Counted from the first letter of the stretch, positions 28,915 through 38,970 are shown. The stretch: 64,000 bases of DNA from Sinorhizobium saheli (GCF_001651875.1 NZ_LNQB01000089.1:24928-88927); one strand, 5' to 3'. Translations and numbers: made by a program. The notes: generated by a model not told the origin, from the sequence alone.

Positions 28915-29886
28915 TCAAGTCTGATGAAATGCATTGTCAAACCCGCCCGGTCTTGGACGTCCGGCGGCCTTAGTCGGAGCAGTCATGCGGCCGGCCTCCT
29001 GTAGCAGAATCTCTTGCATCCATATGCTTGCCTGATCTCTGTTGTGATGGGCTGGCCACTGGACAGCCATGGTAAATACTGGAAGTGGCAGCGGGAGCTC
29101 GACGATCCGTAAGGGAATTGTCTTTGCGAAATGACGGGCGAGCCGCAAGGGTATGGTCGCTATACGCTCGGTCCCTAACAGCAGCGGCGGGATCAAGCTG
29201 AAGCCGGGCGCGACGACCTCGATGCGCCTCTTTAGACCGTGCTCGAGCAAAAACCAGTCTTCGATGGAGGGCTTCAGCGCACGCCCGAACTTGGCTGCAA
29301 CATGCCCCATCGACAGGTATTTTTCGAGGGAAAGCTGCTGTGGCAGTCGTTTGTTCGTGGGGCAGCCCACGCAGACGAGCGTCTCATCGAATAGTCTTGC
29401 TTGGGGATGCGCGTTAGACAAGAACTGTTCAGGAAGGATTAGGAAATCGACTTCACCGCGCCCGAGTAGCTCATTGGGTTCATCATCGGGAAACATCAAT
29501 TCGAAGGCGACGGCTGGAGCTTCCCGAACCACACGCTCTACGATCTTTTCAAAGAAAACAAGTGTCACGAAATCGGACACGATGATTCTGAAACGTCGCT
29601 CCGACATGGCAGGGTTGAACATGTCGCATGAAATAATGGAAAACTGAATATGGAGCAGGACATCGCGGACCGCGGGGGCAAGGGCTTTGGCACGCGGAGT
29701 TGGGATGAATTTGCGGCCCTGCATTGTAAACAGGTCATCGCCGAAATAGATGCGTAGCCGCGCGAGGGCAGAACTCATCGCCGGCTGACTGAGGTTAACG
29801 CTACGTGCCGCTGCGGTGACGCTTCGTTTAGTCATCAGAGCATCGAGCGCAACGAGGAGGTTGAGATCAAGGCCCTTAAAACGCAT
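28915..29886 (-). CDS. nodD: LysR-type nodulation regulator NodD
   Basis: 323 residues, closely matching the NodD pattern: [20 protein letters not shown], then helix-turn-helix [40 protein letters not shown] and the effector domain with [20 protein letters not shown]. It senses plant flavonoids and activates nod operons at nod boxes. It is transcribed on the minus strand; a degenerate nod box lies only about 10 bp upstream of its start. No nodABC genes are in the window. Which nodD paralogue it is cannot be decided here. Confidence 0.93.
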   Translation of the reverse strand: MRFKGLDLNLLVALDALMTKRSVTAAARSVNLSQPAMSSALARLRIYFGDDLFTMQGRKFIPTPRAKALAPAVRDVLLHIQFSIISCDMFNPAMSERRFRIIVSDFVTLVFFEKIVERVVREAPAVAFELMFPDDEPNELLGRGEVDFLILPEQFLSNAHPQARLFDETLVCVGCPTNKRLPQQLSLEKYLSMGHVAAKFGRALKPSIEDWFLLEHGLKRRIEVVAPGFSLIPPLLLGTERIATIPLRLARHFAKTIPLRIVELPLPLPVFTMAVQWPAHHNRDQASIWMQEILLQEAGRMTAPTKAAGRPRPGGFDNAFHQT

Positions 29887-29895
29887 GCTTTGACG

Positions 29896-29942
29896 TGTCC
29901 ACAGTGCGGATCATTGACATCCAAAAGTAACTCTATTGCCGA
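29896..29942 (+). promoter_or_regulatory. Degenerate nod box abutting nodD
   Basis: The stretch reads gtccacagtgcggatcattg then acatccaaaagtaactctat, which follows the nod-box scheme ATCCA-N5-TGGAT...GCCATCCAAACAATC with several mismatches. It is oriented away from nodD. No recognisable nod gene follows on the plus strand, so it may be a relic or serve NodD autoregulation. Confidence 0.4.
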
Positions 29943-30568
29943 AATGACGCCGTCCGCCACGGCACTCGGGGCCAGTCACGGGTCTCTATGCAACCACGAA
30001 ACAGACATGAGGCGCTTAGTAGCACCCAACATGGCGTGTCTTAGACATCTCGCGCGAATGGGCGCATCGACCGCAACATGGCCGCGTCACTTTGATCGCA
30101 GCTGATCGCATCGATCATTTTTACGGCAATACCATTGCGTGGCTGGCTAGGCACCCGCGCCTCAGGTCCAGCGTATGGCCGCCTTGGTGCGTCAGCTCGG
30201 CGGCAGAGCACGCCGCCGCCATTTGCGCGTCCCACAGTGCACTGCTAAATCGCATCATCTTTGTTGGACGTGGCACCGGGCTGCAACTTCGTGAATGCAT
30301 CGGTGGGATCTCTCTCCGGTAAATGAATGGAAGGAGATCCTAGTGCTTGCCGGCGTTCCCTTGCCATGCAAACTGCAAATCCTAACATGCGCTTCGGATA
30401 TGGTTGAGGAACTCTTTGCACGGAAATGCCGCGAAACAGCGCTGGCACAGGGCTCATAATAAGCCCGCTGGCGCGACGCAGGTCCTGAGCGTCGGAGGTG
30501 AGGGGCTGTTGCGCGCTGCGTGCCTGTAGTTGAGCGAGCATAGTAGATCAGAGCATGACAACGAATGT
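29943..30568. other. Non-coding region between nodD and a nod box
   Basis: No gene is supported. Short open frames on both strands show no family features, and the longest minus-strand frame (30255-31004) runs over a nod box and a LysR gene start. It may hold decayed sequence that once followed the nodD-proximal nod box. Confidence 0.4.
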
Positions 30569-30615
30569 ATCCATGGCATGGATGAAAGCCATGCGAAAAC
30601 TCAATTTCCCCACTC
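30569..30615 (+). promoter_or_regulatory. Nod box upstream of a LysR gene
   Basis: atccatggcatggatgaaag then ccatgcgaaaactcaatttc fits the nod-box consensus (ATCCA...TGGATG...GCCATCC-AAC-ATC-ATTT) with few mismatches. It points at the LysR-type gene starting at 30996, about 380 bp downstream. NodD-controlled regulators of this kind (for example SyrM in other rhizobia) are known. Confidence 0.7.
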
Positions 30616-30995
30616 TCGCGGAATTCGACTAGAAAGCGTTCGCAAATCGCAGGCAAAGGTGGAAATTCAGACACACGGCAGCCCAAGAGGCACTGTGGCA
30701 GAGGGAACATGATTGGCAATCCGGGCGTCCAATGAAGTGAGATCAGGGAACGAATATAAGTGGGGCATATCTCGGGCATGCTGTTTTGCGGCTTGAGCTT
30801 AAACTCAAGTTTGGAGTGTGGACGCCCGCGCAATGGCCATACCGGGCCGGACGCTTGAACGCATCGCCATAGCCTAAGTGCGTCCAACCGACCCGCAGTT
30901 CGTAACCGTACGAAAGGCAGAGGAAGGTTTTCTTGACCCCTCTCACAACGGCCAAGGGTGTGGCCCGAGAACATTATTCTCCGAGGAGAGAAATC

Positions 30996-32009
30996 ATGGA
31001 TCACTCCGTTTGGAAGGGGTCACATTCGATCATCGTTGACAGTGACGCCGCACAGCAACGGCGGATGCCGAGCCTGGCATCAATCGACCTGAACCTGCTG
31101 GTGGAACTCGAAGCGCTATTGCAGTACCGAAACATCACGCACGCGGCCCAACACGTCGGCCGAAGTCAACCGGCAATGAGCCGAGCGTTGTCAAGACTGC
31201 GTGGCATGTTCAACGACGATCTTTTGGTTCGCGGCTCGCGCGGCTTGGTCCCGACGCCGCAGGCCGAACGCCTGGCCAAAATGCTGCCGTCTGTATTGAA
31301 GGCGGTCCGGGAGATGGTGAATTGCAGCTCAACCCCAAGAGACATGCGCTGGAAGGCAACAATCGCGATGCCCGATCACCAAGCGCTAATTTTGCTGCCG
31401 CGTCTATTGCCGCGTCTGCACGAGTGCGCGCCTCATCTCGACATTGTTACCAACCCGCTCTTGGGCTGCGCACTGCGGCGGCTTGAGCAAGGTGAGATCG
31501 ATTTAGCCGTCGGGCAGATCGGAGCCGCACCGCCGGGCTTCTTGCGGCGCAAGCTTTACGCGGACCACTTCACCTGCCTGCTACGCCACGACCACCCGGT
31601 GCTAGAGCAAGAGTGGAGCACAGAAAGCTTCGCTGAGTTGCGCCACGCCTCCATCGTATCAGACTCCAATGATCGCTTCGGTCAAGTCTATGACGGGCTG
31701 TTCGAGCTGGGGCTATCGGACCGTCATCCGATCGTGGTCTCCAACGTGCTGACGGCGGCTGTAGTCATTGCGGCGACCGATCTGGTCTTACTCGTACCGC
31801 ATCGTGTCGCGACCCGGATCGCCACCATGCTGCCGCTCGCGGTTGTCGATCCTCCCGTGCAACTGACGCCATATGAGGTTGCGTTGATCTGGCACGAGCG
31901 TTCGCATCGTGACCCGAAATATCATTGGCTCCGCCACGAAATCGCTGCGGCAGCGCGGCCTGGCCGGAACGCGCCGGACGCCAAATCAATTGGGGAGGAG
32001 ACTGAATGA
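30996..32009 (+). CDS. LysR-type transcriptional regulator (NodD/SyrM-like)
   Basis: 337 residues from the ATG at 30996, which has GAGGAGAG upstream; an earlier in-frame start at 30933 has no such site. The N-terminal winged helix reads SIDLNLLVELEALLQYRNIT, then HAAQHVGRSQPAMSRALSRL and DDLLVRGSRGLVPTPQAERL. The effector domain follows from about residue 110. The organisation resembles the NodD/SyrM/NahR subgroup. A nod box upstream suggests NodD control, making this a second-tier symbiotic regulator. No specific orthologue is claimed. Confidence 0.85.
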   Translation: MDHSVWKGSHSIIVDSDAAQQRRMPSLASIDLNLLVELEALLQYRNITHAAQHVGRSQPAMSRALSRLRGMFNDDLLVRGSRGLVPTPQAERLAKMLPSVLKAVREMVNCSSTPRDMRWKATIAMPDHQALILLPRLLPRLHECAPHLDIVTNPLLGCALRRLEQGEIDLAVGQIGAAPPGFLRRKLYADHFTCLLRHDHPVLEQEWSTESFAELRHASIVSDSNDRFGQVYDGLFELGLSDRHPIVVSNVLTAAVVIAATDLVLLVPHRVATRIATMLPLAVVDPPVQLTPYEVALIWHERSHRDPKYHWLRHEIAAAARPGRNAPDAKSIGEETE

Positions 32010-32039
32010 TGGGGTTCGTGCATTTCGGCGCGGGCGCAT

Positions 32040-32400
32040 CGCTCAGGAAACCGGCCGCATTACCTCGCCGGCGGTGGCGAGACGCCAGAGCGCAATCCCC
32101 AGCTTGCGGGCAAGCGCCACGGTCATCGTCTTGCAAATGGTTTTGCGGCCGCCGGCGGTGCGTTCTTGGAACCAGCGGCAAGGGCGCCGTCCTTCTGCGG
32201 CGAAAGCGCCAAGCGACTGAATCATGCCGCGCCGCACGCGGGCACTGCCAGCGATGCATCGGCGTCGAGTTTTCTGCGAACGCTGCCCTTAAGCCCGGGA
32301 AGAGCGCGGCGACCAGCCATTGCACCTCGCTCATCTCGATCCCATCGTGGTCAAGAGCGACGAGCGACCGGCTCTCGGCAAACGACTCTGCTATGAGGCA
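32040..32400 (-). pseudogene. Decayed transposase remnant (IS110-like C-terminus)
   Basis: The minus strand reads IAESFAESRSLVALDHDG and IEMSEVQWLVAALFPG, then in another frame RGMIQSLGAFAAEGRRP and GGRKTICKTMTVALARKLGI, ALWRLATAGEV. The last part resembles the end of IS110/IS116-type transposases. It is frameshifted and lacks the catalytic N-terminal domain. Confidence 0.5.
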
Positions 32401-32538
32401 TCTCCTTCTTATGCCGGATTTGACGACGGCGAAGGATGCCACTCCTTCGCCGTTGAGCTATGTCAATGGAGTGTGTCGAGAGATGTGGAACTCATATCAT
32501 GTCTCCCCGAGACCCATAACATGCCGGATTGAGCAGAC

Positions 32539-32697
32539 GATGGTGCTGACTGTTAACTCTGAAAAGAGAGGAAAGCCGAACTCTGTTGAGGCCCATGTCG
32601 GCTGGCGAATTCGCCAGCGGCTTGTGTGGCAGAACATGTCGCAACGTACAAACGCGGACTTCACGAAGGCCTCTTCGTCGAGGACGATCAAGCTCTG
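32539..32697 (+). pseudogene. Fragment of an XRE-type regulator gene
   Basis: The frame contains PNSVEAHVGWRIRQRLVWQN, similar to the start of a common rhizobial Xre repressor family (PNPIDVHVGxRIRxRR..GMSQ). It stops soon after MSQRTNADF, before the recognition helix is complete. It is probably a relic; the comparison is from memory. Confidence 0.35.
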
Positions 32698-32933
32698 ATA
32701 TGATTACGCCAACCTGATGCAATTCACAGCACCGATAGTTGCCATGCAAACAAGCGATTTCTCGCATCTCCCCGCATGCTGCATAAATCTGCGACAACAC
32801 CTTCGATCGCATCAATGGACACTCTGTTTCGTTTAACCCGGTGGATGAGGCGGCTCGACGAAGACATGGGGCAGCCGGCCATTAGTGCGAACGCGGCCTG
32901 TCCAGCCAGAACTAGTCCAAAGGAGTGATGGGC

Positions 32934-33473
32934 ATGCCGGACCAGCCGCAAGTGCACACCGACATTGTGATCAGCGATGGCGCAGACCCGGTGGACTCCG
33001 ACGCCCTCAAATGTGCTTTGCGCAGGATGGGCGGTGGCGTCAGCGTCATCACCGCAGGGGAGGGTGAAGAGCGTACAGGAGCAACTGTTACTTCCGCGAC
33101 TGCCCTTTCGGTCGAGCCACCATGCATGCTCGTTTCCCTCAATCGTTCCTCCTCGACGTGGCCTGCCGTTGCGCGGTTCGGCCATTTTTGCGTGAACATC
33201 CTGGGCCACGCCCACGAGATGCTGGCGAATCAGTTCGCCGGTCGAGGCGGGCTTAAGGGCGCGGAACGTTACCGCGGTGCTGAGTGGACTCAACTCATCA
33301 GCGGCGCGCCTGTCCTTCAGAATGCGGTGGCCGCCGTGGACTGCAAGGTTGAGGAAGCGATAGAACGATACAGCCATGTAATTGTGCTCGGCCGCGTCGT
33401 CGGCATTTGCATCGGCAACGGCGGCTCCTTGGTTTACCGTGACGGCCGGTATTTTCCAGTTGCCGACCAGTGA
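32934..33473 (+). CDS. Flavin reductase (FMN-binding split-barrel family)
   Basis: 179 residues from the ATG at 32934, 8 bp after AAAGGAG; ATG 32928 and GTG 32925 are alternatives. Family features are ALRRMGGGVSVITAG, GATVTSATALSVEPPCMLVS, LNRSSSTW and FCVNILGHAHEMLANQFAG. Such NAD(P)H:flavin oxidoreductases feed reduced flavin to two-component monooxygenases and halogenases. Both types of partner are in this window (1727 and 27338), although not adjacent. It is intact, lying between transposase debris and an IS21 element. Confidence 0.85.
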   Translation: MPDQPQVHTDIVISDGADPVDSDALKCALRRMGGGVSVITAGEGEERTGATVTSATALSVEPPCMLVSLNRSSSTWPAVARFGHFCVNILGHAHEMLANQFAGRGGLKGAERYRGAEWTQLISGAPVLQNAVAAVDCKVEEAIERYSHVIVLGRVVGICIGNGGSLVYRDGRYFPVADQ

Positions 33474-33787
33474 GACAGGCGAAGCTCACCGCGCTTGGAG
33501 CCTAATCGTGCCAGCGAAGTCCTTTCCTGATGGAGTTCCTACGCATCCGCTTCGCATTCACGGAAAGCGTACCATAGCCGCCGAGATTGCCCCGTGTGCG
33601 GCGCGGCAATCAATCTGGGAACAGCGTCAATCTGGATGGGAGCGTCGCCAGGGGCGTCACGGAGGGCGGGCGTAGCCCGGCCGGAGGGACGTTCCTGGCG
33701 ACGGCGCGAACCCACATAGGGGTTCACGCCGTCTGGTGATCGCGATGTGTCGGGTGCATTTCTTCTTCCGGCTCAAAGGAAGAAGGC

Positions 33788-35296
33788 ATGCCCGGCAGAC
33801 ACATCACGGATCAACAATTGAGGCTCTATATGCAAAATCGTCAGAAGCACAGTGTCCCTGTCGCGGCCGCCAAGTCAGGCTTCAGCCCATCGACTGGTTA
33901 TCGGATCGAAGCAGACCCCCGTCCACCAAGCGAGAAGAAGGCCAAACACGAACGACGTCGGCCCGATCCATTGGAAGGGATATTCACCGAAGAGGTGGTT
34001 CCGATGCTGCAAAGCGCTCCCGGCTTGCGCCCTGTCGGTATTCTTCGTGAGCTTTGCAAGCGGCACCCCGAACTCGGTTCTGGTATCCGCCGCACACTTG
34101 AGCGCCGCATTCGCGCGTGGCGCGCAAGTCATGGTGAAGATCAGGAGGTGATGTTCCGGCAGGTTCATGAGCCGGGACGCATGGGGCTGTCGGATTTTAC
34201 CCACGCTCCGGGCCTCAAGGTCACGATCGCCGGCGTGATCTTCGAGTACCTGCTCTATCACTTCCGGCTGGCCTATAGCGGCTTCGAGCATGCCGAGATT
34301 GTCGAAGGCGGCGAGAGTTTTGCCGCGCTGACGAGTGGTTTGCAGAATGCCCTTTGGTCTGTCGGTGGCGCACCGCGCGATCACCGCACGGACAGTCTTT
34401 CGGCTGCATTCCGCAATCTCAATGCCGATACCGCGCAGGATATGACAGATAGGTATGAAGCGCTTTGCGCCCATTACGGCATGAAGGCCAGCCGCAACAA
34501 TCGCGGTGTCGCCCACGAGAACGGCGCCGTCGAAGGATCCCATGGCGATCTCAAGCGCGAACTGGAGGATGCTCTTCTGCTGCGCGGCACGCGGGACTTT
34601 GCCGACGTCAGCAGTTTTGCCGCCTTCATCGACGCGGTTGTCGGCCAGCGCAATGCTCGCCGGGCCCGGGAGATCGCTATTGAGCGCGAAAGCCTGCTGG
34701 CGCTGCCGCGCAAGCGTCAGCCCGAGGGCGAAGACGAGATCGTCTACGTCACCAGCAGTGGCGGCTTTACCCTTCGCCGGGTCTTCTACACCGTCCCGTC
34801 ACGGCTGATCGGACATCGCCTGCGCGCACGGCTGTTCAAGGAGCATATCGAGCTGTTCCTCGGCGGCACGTCGCTGATGACGTTGCCGCGCGTCAAAGGC
34901 CAGCTCGGTTCCAGCCAGCATGTCGTGAACTACCGTCACGTCATTCATTCGCTTCGCCAGAAGCCGGGGGCACTGCCCAGACTCGGCTATCGCGATCAGC
35001 TCTTCCCAAGGGATGCCTATCGCAATCTCTACCATGCCGCCATGGAGGCGCTGCCGGAGCGCGATGCCTGCCGTCTGACGGTGGAGCTGCTGAGCCTGGC
35101 CCATGAGCGCAATGTCGAGGCCGCACTCGCCCACGCCATCCAGGGCGAGCTCGATGCGGGAACCTTGCCAACGCTTGACGGCATGCGCGCCCGGTTCGCG
35201 CCGAACCCGGCTTGTGTTCCGCACGTCTGCGTCAATCTGGGCAAGCTGGTCGATTACGACCGGCTTATCAGCACCCGCGTGGAGGTCACGGCATGA
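33788..35296 (+). CDS. istA: IS21-family transposase IstA
   Basis: 502 residues with an N-terminal helix-turn-helix region and an rve-type DDE core: MGLSDFTHAPGLKVTIAGVI (first Asp), DHRTDSLSAAF (second Asp) and NNRGVAHENGAVEGSHGDLK (Glu). No frameshift is visible. The stop overlaps the istB start (ATGA). Confidence 0.93.
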   Translation: MPGRHITDQQLRLYMQNRQKHSVPVAAAKSGFSPSTGYRIEADPRPPSEKKAKHERRRPDPLEGIFTEEVVPMLQSAPGLRPVGILRELCKRHPELGSGIRRTLERRIRAWRASHGEDQEVMFRQVHEPGRMGLSDFTHAPGLKVTIAGVIFEYLLYHFRLAYSGFEHAEIVEGGESFAALTSGLQNALWSVGGAPRDHRTDSLSAAFRNLNADTAQDMTDRYEALCAHYGMKASRNNRGVAHENGAVEGSHGDLKRELEDALLLRGTRDFADVSSFAAFIDAVVGQRNARRAREIAIERESLLALPRKRQPEGEDEIVYVTSSGGFTLRRVFYTVPSRLIGHRLRARLFKEHIELFLGGTSLMTLPRVKGQLGSSQHVVNYRHVIHSLRQKPGALPRLGYRDQLFPRDAYRNLYHAAMEALPERDACRLTVELLSLAHERNVEAALAHAIQGELDAGTLPTLDGMRARFAPNPACVPHVCVNLGKLVDYDRLISTRVEVTA

Positions 35297-36093
35297 GACC
35301 CAACGATCCTGTCGATACCGCGCGCTTGTCCCTGATGCTCACCGATCTGAGGCTGCCGGGCATCTCCAGGGCCTGGCACACCTTCGCCGAGCGGGCGGAC
35401 ACCGAAGGCTGGCCGGCTTCTCGGCTGCTGGCGGCGCTTGCTGAGTTCGAGGTCGCCGAACGTGAAACGCGGCGTATGCAGCGCCATCTCACCGAAGCGC
35501 GTCTTCCACCGGGCAAAACCCTCGATACCTTCGACTTCTCAGCCGTGCCTATGGTCTCCAAGGCCAGGGTCATGGCATTGATCGCGGGTGATGTCTGGTT
35601 GAAGAGCGGCGCCAACCTGATGCTGTTTGGCGGACCGGGCGGCGGGAAATCGCATCTGGCAGCCGCCATCGGCGCCGGATTGATCGAGAATGGCTGGCGT
35701 GTTCTGTTCACCCGGACCACCGACCTCGTTCAGAAACTGCAAGCCGCCCGCCGCAATCTCGATCTCGAAGGGGCCATCGCAAAGCTCGACAAGTACCATC
35801 TGCTGGTGCTCGACGACATGGCCTACGTGACCAAGGATCAGGCTGAAACCAGTGTGCTCTTCGAGCTGATCAGTGCGCGATACGAGCGCCGCTCGCTTCT
35901 CATCACCGCAAATCAGCCCTTCGGTGAATGGGACAAGGTCTTTCCCGACAAAGCCATGACGTTGGCCGCCATCGACAGGCTGGTTCATCACGCAACGATC
36001 TTCGAGATGAACGTCGAAAGCTACAGACGAAAAACGGCAATATCCCGTTTGACGGAAAACAGCGACGGCAACGCTGGCCTCAGCCCTGGCTGA
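35293..36093 (+). CDS. istB: IS21-family helper ATPase IstB
   Basis: 266 residues from the ATG that overlaps the istA stop. AAA+ features are Walker A FGGPGGGKSHLAAAIG and Walker B YHLLVLDDMAYVTKDQ, with ITANQPFGEWDKVFPDKAMT. It directs target choice by IstA. The gene is intact, so with istA the element may be active. Confidence 0.93.
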   Translation: MRPNDPVDTARLSLMLTDLRLPGISRAWHTFAERADTEGWPASRLLAALAEFEVAERETRRMQRHLTEARLPPGKTLDTFDFSAVPMVSKARVMALIAGDVWLKSGANLMLFGGPGGGKSHLAAAIGAGLIENGWRVLFTRTTDLVQKLQAARRNLDLEGAIAKLDKYHLLVLDDMAYVTKDQAETSVLFELISARYERRSLLITANQPFGEWDKVFPDKAMTLAAIDRLVHHATIFEMNVESYRRKTAISRLTENSDGNAGLSPG

Positions 36094-36228
36094 TTGACGC
36101 GCCGCGACAAACAACCAACGCCTCTGATTGACGCCAAAGAAGGTCGGCCTCCAACTTCAAACGGACGCCGGCCTTCTTTGGCGAGCATCGCAGTGGTCCG
36201 CGACAAACACTCCCATCCAGATTGACGC

Positions 36229-36500
36229 GCCGCGTCAATCTAAAAGCCGACCTCGTGTCGCGCAGCGTCAATTAAAAATCCCCCCTTGCAACGAACCGAT
36301 TCACAGTCCATCTTCGCCCAATCGCGACCACCTATCTCGTCATCCTGATCGTCGCGCCTTCCCATCCAAATTGTCGCGCCATACCCGTGTACGTTTACGA
36401 TGGGGGGATGGCTGAAGCCTTAGGACCAGCTAGCGCGAGACTGAGCAGCAGATCGCGGTTGCGGTGGAAACTCCGCGCCAGCATGGAACAAGCCGCGTCA
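36229..36500. other. Spacer beyond the IS21 element
   Basis: No gene is seen. A partial IS21-like end motif at about 36361-36380 suggests an older related element was here. Confidence 0.4.
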
Positions 36501-38030
36501 ACTCGGCGTCGTCACATTCAGCCGTGGCATCGCTCGTAGCTCAGAAAAAGCGTGACTGATGTTGATGGTGATTTCCGTCCGCACGCCGGGGATAGCTCGA
36601 GCCCCTTTTGTGGCGGCCACGAGCGTCTCCTGGTCCTTGGCAAAGATGGCGCGCTCAACCAATTTATCGACGCCTCGGTCGGCGATGCCGGCATAATTCC
36701 GCGAGGCCTCGCGCTTGGCGGCTGCCGAGCCCCAGTAATCCGCTTGTTCGTTTCCAGGAGACGATGTCTGGCGCCAGATCACAGGTCACGTCGTAGTCGA
36801 ATGCGTTGTTGCGTTTGATGTATTGCGACGGATGGACAACGGTTACCCGCACCTCGATGCCAATACGTATAGGTTTCGGACATAGGGCAGTGCCACGGTC
36901 TTCTGAGCGCAATTGTTCAACATGAACTCGAAGGTGAATGCGTGCCGGTCGTCGCGCTGACCATCCGGTTACCTTTGAGCTCGAACCCAGCCTGCTTCCA
37001 GCAGCGCAGTCGCTTGCGCAGGTTTTTGCATGAGATGTCGTGCTGATAGGGTACCTTGATGCGTAAACACCTCCCTTGAACTCGTTTATGATCTTCAGTT
37101 CCCGCCTTGAGGCAGTCCCGCGGAACTAGCTCATGAGGATCATGCAGGCCTCGGTTCCGAACATGCGCTGCAAACCTTTTGACGAAGAGACGGTGCGCGA
37201 GGCGCCCCGTAAGGGGTTTGGCACCTCCTCCCGCTTCACCCGGCCGTCCATCACTGCCGGAAACTCGTATCCGATCGCCCGGCGCATGCCCTGGTCTTCG
37301 AGCCAGCGGCGGAATGCCTCGAACTCGACGTCGCGATCGCCAAAAAAGGAGTAGGTGATCGAATGGAAATTGTTCTTCCCCACATTGACGTTGAGCGAGG
37401 CGCCCCAGTTATCTGGGCGCGGTTCGTAGCGGATTGTGCCGCCGGGGGAGTATGAGGCGATACGATAGGGGCCGGAGCCCGTAAGGGGTTCGAGTGTCGT
37501 GCGGGTGATGTCGCGCGGCTCGCCGTTGGGTCCGGTGCCCTCCCACCAGTGTTTAGGTACAACCAGGATCTGACCGAGAATATGCGGCAGCTCGTGATTG
37601 TTCTTCTCGTCGAAACGGAAGGTTGCATCGCGATGTCCGGTCTTCTCCGCGTGCACCACATGCCGGGAGTAGCTCTGATGGAGCGGACTTAAGTCCTTCC
37701 CTTTTTGAAGCTGAAGACGACATCCTCCGACGTGACCGCTTCTCCATCCGCCCATTTCGCCTCCTGCCTCAGCCGGAACGTTGCCAAGGAGATGTCGTCG
37801 GGGAAGGAAAGCGACGACCCGTAGTGTTGGACCGGCTGCTCTTGAGCCTCTACCGTTGGCACCAGAGGTATTGACACTGTCAAAAACGCCGCCGCAAACC
37901 GCGTTATTCCATTATCGCGTGCCGTCAACACCCCCCGCTTTTCCTTGTGTTCCGCATGTGTCTGTAAAACTCCATCCTGCGGCCACCAATTCATTAATGC
38001 GGTCAATCGGATCGTTACTTGATGCTGCAT
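36498..38030 (-). pseudogene. Decayed extracellular solute-binding protein (peptide ABC transporter, YejA-like)
   Basis: From the left end of the protein: a signal-peptide-like region (FAAAFLTVSIPLVPTVEAQ) and YGSSLSFPDD, then WADGEAVTSEDVVFSFKKG (38030-37690). In another frame come DATFRFDEKNNHELPHILGQ, VVPKHWWEG and GSGPYRIASY (37680-37126). Finally RNNAFDYDVT, IWRQTSSPGNEQADYWGSAA and a C-terminus end near 36498. These are family-5 periplasmic binding protein segments in the right order but in several frames, with a stretch missing around 36950-37120. No permease or ATPase genes are near. A nod box lies at its 5' end. Confidence 0.75.
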
Positions 38031-38035
38031 TCGGC

Positions 38036-38082
38036 TGTTTTACAAATCGATTGTTCGCATGGCATTCATCTGCGCGTTGGAT
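38036..38082 (-). promoter_or_regulatory. Nod box before the decayed solute-binding gene
   Basis: Read on the minus strand: atccaacgcgcagatgaatg then ccatgcgaacaatcgatttg. It keeps ATCCA, GATG, GCCAT and the AACAATCGATTT block of the nod-box consensus. The transport pseudogene begins directly downstream, so this promoter now has no intact target nearby. Confidence 0.65.
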
Positions 38083-38330
38083 ACAAGAAAATCGGTCACC
38101 CGTGTCTATTCGCTTGTGCTCAATCAGCCGACGGTGCCGAAAGAAAGCGCTCCGCGGGAGGGAAGGCAGGGGTTCCGTACGGCCGTACGGGTCAGAGGAA
38201 AAGTCCCCCGCGGTCAGGCCCAGGCCGACCAGGTCGTTTTGTTTGTCCACCTCGCTCAGTTGGGCGAACGCGGGAGCTTCGCCGTAGCTACATAGGCCAG
38301 AGTAGCAAAGCCGGTGTTTGCATCGTGGAA
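38083..38330. other. Spacer before the IS66 remnant
   Basis: Nothing was recognised. A minus-strand frame continues through it from the IS66 remnant but loses all similarity. Confidence 0.35.
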
Positions 38331-38399
38331 CATGATGATGCCGCCATCTAACTCCCCGGAGATTGCATTCGTGGCGGCACAGCTAGAGGCGAAACTTTG

Positions 38400-38970
38400 G
38401 CCGGAGATTACCGCACCGTGCTCGCCATTTGCACTGGAGACCGGCCAACTGCCTTCCAGCAGATGAGCCGGGCTCTCCGCTTGCACCACGCCCGTGATGC
38501 CCTCGGGGCAGGCGTATTTCGGACGGATCGTGACGATCACCTGATAGATCACCGCTCGAGCCGCGGCGAGTTCTGAGGCAGCGCGCGCGCTCTTTGCGAG
38601 GGACGCTTGTCGAGAGCGGGCACGCTGCCCGCGGTCTTTTCCTCGATGAAGGCGACCGGCCTGTGTTTCGGCAATTGCCGTCTCAGGTTCTCCAGCGCCC
38701 AGTTCCATTTGCGTCAGATCTAGCTTTTCAGATATCGGCCCGAACTTCGTGCGGCTGTAGTCTCGAACCCGGCTCTCCAGCTTCCAGATCAGGTCCTTCA
38801 ACTCACTGCAGGCGTAAATCTGCTGCCGGGTCATATCATGCCGATGAGCCACTTCCGTTACCGTAGCTCCGGAAACCCCAACCGACATGACGATGTCGAG
38901 TTTCTGTTCATCACCCCATCGATGCCGCCGTTCCTGCCTAAGATTTCCGCATACGCATGGCAAACTTAGC
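38400..38970 (-). pseudogene. IS66-family remnant (tnpA and tnpC fragments)
   Basis: A single minus-strand frame strings together IS66 pieces. RRHRWGDEQKLDIVMSVGVS and GATVTEVAHRHDMTRQQIYA are from TnpA. LESRVRDYSRTKFGPISEKL is from the TnpC start. VIVTIRPKYACPEGITGVVQ and APAHLLEGSWP-like sequence are from the TnpC zinc region. The TnpA end, all of TnpB and the TnpC catalytic domain are absent. The frame continues to 39269 and 38256 without similarity. Confidence 0.7.

Larger units (their letters stand above)
33624..36228 (+). mobile_element. IS21-family insertion sequence, apparently complete
   Basis: The inverted ends gcgtcaatctggatgggag (33624-33642) and ctcccatccagattgacgc (36210-36228) match perfectly over 19 bp. 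IstA and IstB are intact between them. Extra copies of the gattgacgcgccgcg motif occur inside the right end (about 36091 and 36120), as expected for multiple transposase-binding sites in IS21. Exact outer ends and target duplication were not fixed. A further partial end (cccatccaaattgtcgcgcc) lies at about 36361. Confidence 0.8.

Noticed and set aside
30255-31004. 249-codon minus-strand frame
   Set aside because: It runs through a nod box and a LysR gene start, with no ribosome site or family features.
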